Positions 56,160 through 64,000 of a stretch of DNA of 64,000 nt are shown here, in pieces. Source of the stretch: Halichoerus grypus (lineage: Eukaryota > Chordata > Mammalia > Carnivora > Phocidae); the NCBI RefSeq assembly GCF_964656455.1, contig NC_135715.1, positions 39,938,603 to 40,002,602 of the forward strand, written 5' to 3'. The notes under the pieces are model-generated. The model was not told the origin of the DNA. It was given only the letters and a program-made list of their open reading frames with translations, and did no database searches. Numbering within the stretch: the first letter of the stretch is position 1; every line of letters starts with the position of its first letter. The position numbers and the translations under genes are program-made.

Positions 56160-57100
56160 GAGAAAGGAAATTTTAATAGAAACAGTGTTCAATTAGGCAA
56201 AGGTGGTTGACTACTTAAAGAGGTAAGGAAATACTCAGGAGATCTAAAATTAGTGAAGGTAAACATAAAGCTACTATCTATAGACTAAGGGCGAGTGATG
56301 ACAAAGGAAGATGCCCACCCAAAGACAGATTCAGATCTCTTTGAAAAGGGTTAGACAGGGGCGCCTGGGTGGCTCAGATGGTTAAGCTTCTGCCTTCGTC
56401 TCAGCTCATGATCCCAGGGTCCTGGGATCAAGCCCGCATCGGGCTCCCTGCTCAGCGGGGAGCCTGCTTCTCCCTCTGCCTCTCTCTCTCTCTCTCTCTC
56501 TGTCTCTTATGAATAAATAAATAAAATCTTAAAAAAAAAAAAAGAAAAGGGTTAGACAAACTCAGAAGCCAACAGCCTTACTGGTGTCAAAGCAAGTTGC
56601 CTGAGAGGGCAAGCTGGAGCCATGCTGTTGGAGTCACCCACGGTTGTCACAAGGTGTGGGTCGGGCAGCCCAAGCCTCTAGATGTGGTCACTAGGTGGGG
56701 AGAGTTAAGGGAGCGTCCTGCCACAGCTGCTATGGAAGTGGCTCCTTGCTAGGGAAACAGGGAACGCAGGTAGTAAGAAGCAGTTGTTAGGTACGGAAAG
56801 AGTTGTCTCAGTGGTGGTAGAAACTTGCTCATAGAAATGGCACGCTGCCTGGAAGAGTGTGGTCTGAGGTGGTAGCAGGGATGCTCTTTACATCGGGTCC
56901 TAGGGGTAGGTAGACAGATGTCCCATGAGCTTGACTAAAACCTGCCATTAAAACATCCTCGTGTTGGGAGAGTTTGTGAAGTCCACTAATATTGTTGGGA
57001 AAATATAACTGAAAACTAAATCTCCTGCGACTCGAGAAAACCTCTTTACAAAAGGAGGAGAGAAATAAAACCGGTTTTATTATTGAAAGAGTATTAAACC
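56160..57100. other. GC-elevated block, possibly old LTR
   Basis: Excluding the SINE, this has many G-rich segments ('gagagggcaagctggagcc', 'gtggtcactaggtgggg', 'tcctaggggtaggtagac'). Its composition is like a decayed LTR next to the ERVL-like relic. I could not pair it with a second copy. No gene. Confidence 0.35.
56358..56543 (+). mobile_element. SINEC copy, sense, young-looking, short body
   Basis: GGGGCGCCTGGGTGGCTCAG head, a CTCTCTCTCTCTCTCTCTC tract, CTTATGAATAAATAAAATC and an A tail. Target-site duplication gaaaagggttagaca (15 bp, perfect) at 56343-56357 and 56544-56558. Confidence 0.98.
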
Positions 57101-57141
57101 ATCATGTGATGTGCATCACAGGCATTTCCTAAGCAGATTGC

Positions 57142-57165
57142 AAAAAAAAAAAAAAAAAAAAAAAA
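57142..57165. repeat. (A)24 run
   Basis: Uninterrupted A24 without a retroposon body upstream that I can identify. Confidence 0.95.
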
Positions 57166-57995
57166 CTGCAAAATCTTACCATTGTACATAGTCAAGTGAT
57201 ACATTTTATACATTTTTTAAGATAAATAATAACTAATCCTTGATTAAGAGGACTCTACTGCACCATTTGTTACATATAGCTCATCCTAAATCACCTGGTA
57301 ATTGGAGTAGCCACTTGTTTTGCTAAATGCTTTTAAAAGAAAAAAAAAAAATGTCTTGTATCTTTATGACAGGAGAAAGGCTAGGTTTGGAGCTTGGAGC
57401 CAGGAAAGTGGGAGATAGGGCTGACGTCTTGCATTTCAAGAGATGGCTTCCAAGCCTTGACAAGCTCCCAGGTTCCTGGGATGCTCTTTCACCCGTTGAA
57501 TAGATTTACTTACAGTTCAAAGAGGCAAAGAAAGAATGTACAAGGTTTCTAAAGTAAACACTTTAAAAAAGGGGAGGAAGTTGGAAGTCTCTTCCCTTAT
57601 TTTTAACAAAGAGAATTAAACCTCCATTTTTAATATGTATTTGTTCTTACAATATGAGCCTCAATGGGCCTCTTAATAAAAGGAAAACTGGAAGCAGGAC
57701 CACAACTGGGAAAGGAAGTGGCATCCTATCTCTGTCTCCTTACAATGTCACTATAGTGCTTTCGCTTGACAAAGTTGAACATTTTTGCTAGCTGTAAAGA
57801 AGAGATTTTTAGGAAGACGCTATTGCTCTAGACAAAGAAGGGTTGATTAGGAGTTGAGAGACAATAAATTGATAACCATGCCCACATCCTATACACAATT
57901 TACTTACTCTACTTTTTATTTCTAAAATAATTAATCCGAGATCTTACATCATAAAAGCATATAGACATATAAATTATTACTCTTGTGGGACCCCA
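57166..57995. other. Unassigned DNA
   Basis: No gene or named repeat. Confidence 0.4.
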
Positions 57996-57999
57996 TTGT

Positions 58000-58400
58000 T
58001 GCGTGGTACCATCATTTACTCAATCTATGGATGGATAATAAGTTGTATCCACAATGCACTGTTTAAAACTGCAAACACTACTGCAACAAGATATACTTGC
58101 ATATGTGTATTTTTGGATTTTTGCCAGTGTATTTTAGAATAGATTTCTTGAAATGAGATCTCAGTGTAAAAGGGGAAACGCATATGTAATTTGCCAAATT
58201 CCCTTCCATAAGGTTGTACCATTTTGCTTTCCCAACAAAAATGTGAGTTCTTGCTTCTCTGTAGCCTTGGCAACAAAGTATTTTTGCAAACTTTTGAATG
58301 TTTGCCAATCGTATAGATAAGATATGGTGTATAAGCCAAGCTGTAATTTGCATTTGTATTTAGTTATGTCATTTAATTCTCTCTTTTAGAGAGTTTATTG
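58000..58400 (-). mobile_element. Antisense L1 3'-UTR-type scrap
   Basis: 'gcaaacactactgcaacaag', 'tagatttcttgaaatgagat', 'ggttgtaccattttgctttc', 'ccttggcaacaaagtatttt' and 'gctgtaatttgcatttgta' follow the reverse complement of an old L1 3' region. The two - frames here (104 and 91 codons) are this debris in offset phases. Confidence 0.6.
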
Positions 58401-59789
58401 TTTTTACTCTTAAAGTAAAAGAAGTGAACTTAGAATTTGAATTTGGAATGCCGCCCTAAGCAGGCTTCTTTTAATCACCTAGACATAGGGATCTTTATTT
58501 TAATATTGATTCAAGCACAACAAGGCATTTATTAATGAGTAAGATATACTTCAGAAACATGCATTGTTTCTGGAAACATGGTTATTATATAAAGAATTAC
58601 TATAGAAACAATTTATTAATAGCTTTAAGGGGATTGGCAAAGTAAGCTGAGAACTCCTTATAAAAAGTAGGAAGATAAATATTAGAAAAACCACATAAGA
58701 CATGTAGAAAAACAAAAACAGATATCTGTGAATCTTGGAGAGAAAAAAAATGTTAAGTTCAAATGAGAAGTCAGAGGAGGTACAGTAATACTGCTGATTA
58801 GATCTGTCTTAAAGTAAGATGCATTACTGGTCCTAGAAAAAGTAGGAGAGGACAAGATACAAATCTTTCTTCAAAAAAGCATCTCTACAGTAAGTTTCAA
58901 CAGTTACATTTATATTCAGAAATACAAGTTAAGAATTATTTTCATAAGGAAAAAAAAAAACAAAACACAACAAAACAGATCTCCATTCTTAAGCATTTCA
59001 ATCTTAATGCCACCCAATCATAACCAAACTTTTTGGACTAGTTTTTTTTTGTTTGTTTGTTTGTTTTTTGCATGATTAATTTAATGGTCTGTTTCTTCTT
59101 CTCCATTTCCCCACAAAAGACTACTAGTTTTAAAACTTACTTTTACTACGGTATTTATACTCCATTTAATTTTTAGAAATAACTGGATTTGACTACAAAT
59201 ATCCACTATATCATTATGATGGCAAACTCATGGAAATCAAATCTAATTTATGTGAGCTTATATTTGTTCACTTAACTACCAAATTGACCTGGGCAATAAC
59301 CAATCCCACTTCTGTTTGGTGAAAATATATAGAATATATATGAGTGAGGTAGTGTACATTAGGGTGGTTGAGGGGTAAGAGAAGTGTTTATAAATTCTAC
59401 AACAAAAAACAAAAGAAAATTTAGTTAGATTTAATAGAAGCTGACATACTTCAGGTGTTTTTTAACCCCATCACTTTTTATGTGGGTATGACTTTCAGAC
59501 AATATCTCTGAAAGTATTGTCTCTTTTCCAAATTCATTCACCTCAGTCTCAGCAGAATAATTTAATTAATACACAAAGTATGAAAATAGTGTCCCTCGTA
59601 TTTATAAATAAATGAATTTTAAATACTTATGTGCCTTGGGTCATCATCCTCTCAACCAAAATTTTAATTTGCATTTGACTTAAACACAGTTGATTTCAAT
59701 GAGTTTCAGAAACATCAACTTCATACATACAGAAAAGAAAATGTAACCTGATTTCTTCATGTGAAAAAGATTGGAGTTTTTATTAAAAA
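58401..59789. other. Unassigned AT-rich DNA
   Basis: About 1.4 kb without a gene. Small A runs near 58951 and a TTTG simple repeat (TTTGTTTGTTTGTTTG) at 59048-59064. No L1 or SINE. Confidence 0.45.
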
Positions 59790-59799
59790 CAAACAATAT

Positions 59800-59978
59800 T
59801 GGGATGCCTGGGTGGCTCAGTCTGTTAAGTGTCTGCCTTCGGCTCAGGTCATGATCCCAGAGTCCTGGGATCTAATCCCACATCGGGCTCCCTGTTCAGC
59901 GGGGAGCCTGCTTCTCCCTCTGCCTACTGCTCCCCCTGCTTGTGCTCTCTCTGTCTCTCTCTCTCTGTCTCTGACAAA

Positions 59979-60009
<31 letters not shown>

Positions 60010-60035
60010 AATCAATCTTTAAAAAGATAAAAATA
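59800..60035 (+). mobile_element. SINEC copy, sense, expanded AAAT tail
   Basis: Head TGGGATGCCTGGGTGGCTCAG, standard body, then about ten AAAT units and TCTTTAAAAAG. Target-site duplication aaacaatat at 59791-59799 and 60036-60044. The 74-codon frame is SINE plus flank. Confidence 0.96.
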
Positions 60036-60044
60036 AAACAATAT

Positions 60045-60782
60045 AAATTTGTCAGTGTAATTTGATGGCTTCTTTAAAAAGCAGATGTAATCTTAGGCTT
60101 AAGTTATACAAGAATAAAATATAGATCTAGGGAGGAGATAGCCTCATTATATAGTTTGATGGTTACAATTTATCTAGAGATGATATAGAAAAGCCCACAT
60201 ACAGTCTCATTGTAATTCTACATGCAAAGAGTTCACTACCAATGTTAATTTGAGATGGTGAGGACATAAAAATACTTTTGCTTGTGACCTTCAAGTACTC
60301 ACTCTAAATCAGGTATCAGTAAATATAGACAGGTCTCAGAGATTATACCAGATGTAAGAAGTTCTAAAAATTTACAAACAGTGATGAAATGAATGAATTA
60401 GTAAGGATTTGCACTTAAAACATGACAAATGGGAGGTTTATTATTATCCCAAATGACATTAGAAAAATGATATCTGCTCAATATAACCTTTTGCAAATAT
60501 TTAAAACAATATTAGAATTAAGACTGACAATCTTCATGGTAGACTGTGTTTAAATGAGAGTGGATGGGCCATCCCATTTGCTCATTCTTGCTGTTAGCCA
60601 AGAGATGGATGGTCATTTGCTTGAGGTAGAGGATATAAGAATCTACAAGGCACGGTTCCTGCGCCCCAGTTTACATCAATCCATTTTTGTTAAAACAATT
60701 TTGGTACCTTTTTCAGTAAGTTAACCAGATGATTTTCATTGGTTCTTTGTTTTTGTTTCTTCTTAAGAATACTCCTTCCCCA
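60045..60782. other. Unassigned DNA
   Basis: No gene or nameable repeat. Confidence 0.4.
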
Positions 60783-60863
60783 ACACACACACACACACGC
60801 ACGCATGCACACATGCACACACACATGCATGCATGCACACACACACACGTACACATACGCACA
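60783..60863. repeat. (CA)n/(CATG)n compound microsatellite
   Basis: ACACACACACACACACGCAC, then ATGCACACATGCAC and GCATGCATGCACAC blocks, over about 80 bp of purine/pyrimidine alternation. The Cys/Val-rich - frame is this tract. Confidence 0.95.
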
Positions 60864-60933
60864 GAGCAATGAGTTTGTAATTGTTAACTTTTTTGACACT
60901 TAACATATATTTCACCTGGATAGCATAAATTTA

Positions 60934-61128
60934 TTTATTTATTTATTTATTTTTTTTAAAGATTTTATTTATTTATTTGAGAGAGAGAGCACATGAGATG
61001 GGGGAGGGTCAGAGGGAGAAGCAGACTCCCCGCCGAGCAGGGAGCCCGATGCGGGACTCGATCCAGGGACTCCGGGATCATGACCTGAGCCGAAGGCAGC
61101 TGCCCAACCAACTGAGCCACCCAGGCGC
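60934..61128 (-). mobile_element. SINEC copy, antisense, young-looking
   Basis: TTATTTATTTATTTATTTAT tail complement, AAAGATTTTATTTATTTATTTG, GA-rich body, GAGCCACCCAGGCGCC. Target-site duplication cctggatagcataaattta (19 bp, perfect) at 60915-60933 and 61129-61147. Its body is almost the same as that at 129-333. Confidence 0.98.
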
Positions 61129-61147
61129 CCTGGATAGCATAAATTTA

Positions 61148-61218
61148 GATTGAATTTCCATTGTAGAGTTTTTCTGATTGTAAGCACTTTTATTTCCTTG
61201 TTTTTACCTTGTTCCTTT
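61148..61218. other. Spacer between SINE and L1 pair
   Basis: Short unassigned DNA. Confidence 0.3.
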
Positions 61219-61239
61219 TAAGAGTATGTCAGTATCATA

Positions 61240-61452
61240 TGACCTCACTGATATGAGGAATTCTTAATCTCAGGAAACAAACTGAGGGTTGCTGGAGTGG
61301 TGGGGGGTGGGAGGGATGGGGTGGCTGGGTGATAGACATTGGGGAGGTTATGTGCTATGGTGAGTGCTGTGAATTGTGTAAGACTGTTGAATCACAGACC
61401 TGTACCTCTGAAACAAATAATACATTGTATGTTAAAAAAAAAAAAAAAAAAG
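61240..61452 (+). mobile_element. L1 3' end, sense, first of a tandem pair
   Basis: 'gacctcactgatatgagga', 'gaaacaaactgagggttgc', 'ggtgagtgctgtgaattgtg', 'gactgttgaatcacagacc' and 'acctctgaaacaaataatac', then an A18 run. This is an L1 3' terminus related to 40085-40380 but of a different subfamily. The left flank aagagtatgtcagtatcatat (61219-61239) matches the text after the second unit. Confidence 0.88.
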
Positions 61453-61471
61453 AAGAAGAAGAAGAAGAAGA
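61434..61471. repeat. A18 and (GAA)6 tract between the L1 ends
   Basis: An A run (61434-61451) followed by about six GAA units, joining the two L1 pieces. Confidence 0.95.
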
Positions 61472-61722
61472 TAGCAGCAGGGGAAGAATGAAGAGGGGGA
61501 ATCGGAGGAGGAGATGAACCATGAGAGACTATGAACTCTGAAAAACAAACTGAGGGTTCTAGAGAAGAGGGGGGTGGGAGGATGGGTTAGCCTGGTGATG
61601 GGTATTAAGGAGGGCACGTTCTGCATGGAGCACTGGGTGTTATGCACAAACAATGAATCATGGAACACTATATCTAAAACTAATGATGTAATGTATGGTG
61701 ATTAACATAACATAATAAAAAA
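61472..61722 (+). mobile_element. L1 3' end, sense, second of a tandem pair
   Basis: 'ggaatcggaggaggagatga', 'accatgagagactatgaac', 'ggtgatgggtattaagg', 'catggagcactgggtgtta', 'gaatcatggaacactatat', and an end at 'gattaacataacataataaa' plus an A run. It is the sense form of the piece at 41586-41822. The text aagaatatgtcaaatatcatat after it (61724-61745) matches the flank left of the first unit. Confidence 0.92.
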
Positions 61723-61745
61723 AAAGAATATGTCAAATATCATAT

Positions 61746-63295
61746 ATATAGATTTTGTCCATGTTGAAACTCTACTGGCATGGCTAAGACATACTAAATT
61801 CCTCTATCGCTTTACAAATTCTGGCGTGTGTTTGTTTTTTTTATTTGTAGTTTATCTTGGGAGATACAGATAACATTTATGATCTTTACTTGCTCATATG
61901 AGAATTGCTGCTGTTAAAATACCCTGAAAACAGCATTTCAAATTAAGCCAAAAATGATTTGCCCCATGCTGTTGTCATCTTGTGTGAGACTTAAACAAGA
62001 AACAACTGTGAAATAAAAGCTACTAGTAATGCCCAGAAAACTGAAGTGAAACATAAAGAAACTCAACCATGACTGGATAGTTCATTTTCTTTCCCCATGC
62101 TTCTACTAAATGAAAAGAAGATGATAATGTGTGACATAAAGTTGCAAGAGATCACAAAACAACAGATTTTAATTCTAAATATAGTAAGAATTTATAAAAT
62201 GGATCATTTCTCTAGTAGTTTGGTCTTCATATAATTGAACGACAATGCATTAATGGTGTATTAAATGGTGATCCATTGAATGTGATATTCTTTAAAATTA
62301 GAAGAAACACCTTCTGAACAATTGAGTTTTTTACAACATGAGTATCAATATCGGAAGAGTCATTTCATATTTTGCTTGTTTCTATTAAAGTTACTGTATA
62401 TTTATTGCTGGACCAAGAACACTAGTTTTTAGAGTAATATTTTTCCAAGTCTTTGACTGCTATAGGGGCCATTTTCTTGACAAGTTTTGCTCTATTTTCC
62501 AGGTTTTAAAACTCTAGACCTTGGGGTCATGTTAATGCAGTACCTGATGGAGTAGAAAGCAACTGAACATACTTCAAATCAACTACACTTCAACTCAGTG
62601 TTCTCTTAAGTTACATGAAGCACGATGAAAATTGTTAATGTACGCGAAATCATTAGTTCCATTTCCAACATTATCCTATTTAAAAGAATCAGATACAGTT
62701 TGTAATTAACACGGTACTATCAATGAAGTTGTCATTTGGAAGGATGATTATTAGCCATTAAAAAGTGAAAAGATCTATTTACTCTCACATCTGATATCCT
62801 GTGTGGGCATTTTGAAAAGTGCAATAGTATTTGAAGCCATGTTTCAACTCAGAATTCGTGTGTTAATAACCATGTGCTACAATAGCAATTCAGAATAGTT
62901 CCATAAAAATCAATTTACAGTTAAATTTATATTTAATATTCACTCTGTGATTTTCTCTTATGGAGTTCTTAGGAAATCTTACTCAAGTTGCACTTTGTTT
63001 AATGGAGAGTGAGACACACATCTGTTTGTACTATTAGCTTATTATTAGGTGAACCATGAGTTTTTAAATTAGTGGCCCCAATATCTAACATTTTAGTATA
63101 TAATGTTATATAAAAACAAATGAGAATTTTATGGATTTTCTGTTTTTAAACATTTCTTAACATGTGATTGATTTCAAAATTAATTTAGGCTTTTTTAACA
63201 ATTAATAAAATGTGGCATAGGAACTATGTTTTCAAAGCTCGTCGGGTGTTATTACACTATTCTATCAATTGCATTTTTTATGCATATGTATTATT
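61746..63295. other. SINE-free unassigned DNA
   Basis: About 1.5 kb, AT-rich, without open frames above 60 codons or named repeats. Confidence 0.45.
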
Positions 63296-63299
63296 GAAT

Positions 63300-63455
63300 T
63301 TGAGCCTTTTAAAAACTTTATTAAGTTAGTACTATATGCTTAGACAGGAGACACGCCAAAGAAAACTTGCCTGAGATCCAAATGTTGGTAATGACAAAGT
63401 CAGGATTCTAAAGCAGGCTTGTCTGGCTCTAAATGCGTTATTCTTTGCACTATGA
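63300..63455 (+). mobile_element. MIR fragment
   Basis: MIR core order: 'gccaaagaaaacttgcctga', 'gatccaaatgttggtaatg', 'acaaagtcaggattctaaag', 'caggcttgtctggctctaa' and 'cgttattctttgcactatg'. It is a decayed but well-ordered match. Confidence 0.65.
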
Positions 63456-64000
63456 GGGAGTATTTATTATTTAAAGCTGGCTCTGGAACCTTTTATAACA
63501 TTTAGTCAGTTAAATCTAAATCAGTAGGGTAATATGTAAAACACGTAACAGGAGGGTATTTAGTCTAACTGAAGTACAAGGGGGGAAAGTTTTGACAAAG
63601 TCAATATATTTACAAACACAATAATCTCTCATAATATTTAGTCTTAAAACTTTCCTCTTATTATGTGTTTGGTTTTCTTTTTATTCTGATACTACAAATA
63701 TAGATTACCAGAGCGTTGTTTCCAAATAGTGTTTACAAATTAGCTGAAATCATTAAATTAATAATTTTAATATACTTATGTGCTAATGTCTGTGCTAACC
63801 CATATATTTCTTCCTAAGACAAGTAAAAATGTTATAGCATTTTCAAGGTTAGAAGCTTTCAGAGAAAAGAAGTTTTTCATCTGTATTTTTTACGATGATA
63901 TGAGTTGATCTACATCTGATATCTCTAACATATTCCCTGTAGGGACCAGATTCAATAAAAAAAAAGAGGGGGGGTTAGGACATGAGAAATAAATGGAAGA
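63456..64000. other. Unassigned AT-rich DNA to window end
   Basis: No gene; ends in an A-rich/G-rich stretch (AAAAAAAAAGAGGGGGGG at about 63957-63974). Confidence 0.4.

Larger units (their letters stand above)
50900..56200 (-). mobile_element. ERVL-like endogenous retrovirus relic
   Basis: A heavily decayed internal region on the - strand, interrupted by two SINEs and a DNA-transposon relic. The firmest part is 53640-54130. There a short - strand stretch at 53732-53752 reads I-D-T-Y-S-G-Y, a motif pattern of the retroviral integrase core, in a neighbourhood whose nucleotide order I associate with ERVL-family pol. Stops and frameshifts break every frame; no envelope-like frame and no clear paired LTRs were seen. 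The outer parts (50.9-53.2 and 54.6-56.2 kb) are assigned by composition and looser resemblance. It cannot be functional. Confidence 0.5.

Noticed and set aside
58025..58353. Two overlapping - frames of 104 and 91 codons
   Set aside because: They lie in antisense L1 3'-region debris in two phases, with no domain.
61329..61668. Frames rich in Lys/Glu/Arg and in Phe/Ser at the GAA tract
   Set aside because: They read through L1 3' UTR and the A/GAA tract; simple sequence, not protein.
1..64000. A novel multi-gene system or operon-like cluster
   Set aside because: No set of adjacent, plausible coding regions exists on either strand; the content is retrotransposon layers, simple repeats and unassigned non-coding DNA.

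Overview
This is ordinary mammalian nuclear DNA, AT-rich and repeat-laden, from a member of the order Carnivora. The diagnostic is the tRNA-Lys-derived carnivore SINE (SINEC/CAN-SINE): 29 copies were found by eye, 20 in + and 9 in - orientation. They share a head reading GCGCCTGGGTGGCTCAGT, a pyrimidine-rich body, AATAAA repeats, a TCTTT stretch and an A tail. Several L1 3' ends look like the type I associate with caniform carnivores. A bear, seal or mustelid relative is plausible, but the species cannot be fixed from the sequence alone.

I found no functional protein-coding gene, no intact RNA gene and no CRISPR, operon or bacterial feature. Most open frames fall in SINEs, in antisense L1 DNA or in chance AT-rich openings. 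The one recognisable cellular gene is a dead copy: a full-length processed pseudogene of RPS27A (ubiquitin fused to ribosomal protein eS31), on the - strand at 47.47-48.00 kb. It has a poly-A tail and imperfect target-site duplications, and it lies inside an older antisense L1 relic.

Layout. 0-1.65 kb: SINE plus antisense L1. 3-7 kb: SINEs, a MIR and an antisense L1 broken by other DNA. 7.1-8.7 kb: two L1 ORF2 scraps in opposite orientations. 9-19 kb: mostly unassigned AT-rich DNA with five SINEs, a MIR and microsatellites. 19.4-22.2 kb: the largest L1 ORF2 relic (+), split by a SINE. 22.2-26.3 kb: SINE-free, mostly unassigned. 26.35-26.7 kb: a two-unit SINE inside one target-site duplication. 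27.3-27.9 kb: an old mammalian interspersed repeat. 28-35 kb: mostly unassigned. 35-44.5 kb: densest SINE traffic (nine copies), four carnivore L1 3'-end pieces and an L2 relic. 46.5-48.3 kb: simple repeats, antisense L1 and the RPS27A retrocopy. 50.9-56.2 kb: a decayed ERVL-like endogenous retrovirus relic (-), with an integrase-like stretch, interrupted by a DNA-transposon relic and two SINEs. 58-58.4 kb: antisense L1 scrap. 59.8-61.7 kb: two SINEs and a tandem pair of L1 3' ends. 61.8-64 kb: unassigned DNA with a MIR.

The window therefore reads as an intergenic or intronic stretch in which successive retrotransposons landed in one another. No undescribed biological system is evident. The most informative items are nested or composite insertions, the retrocopy, and young-looking SINEs that might be insertion polymorphisms. 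Repeat names are from memory of family sequences without a database search, so old-repeat names and edges are approximate.
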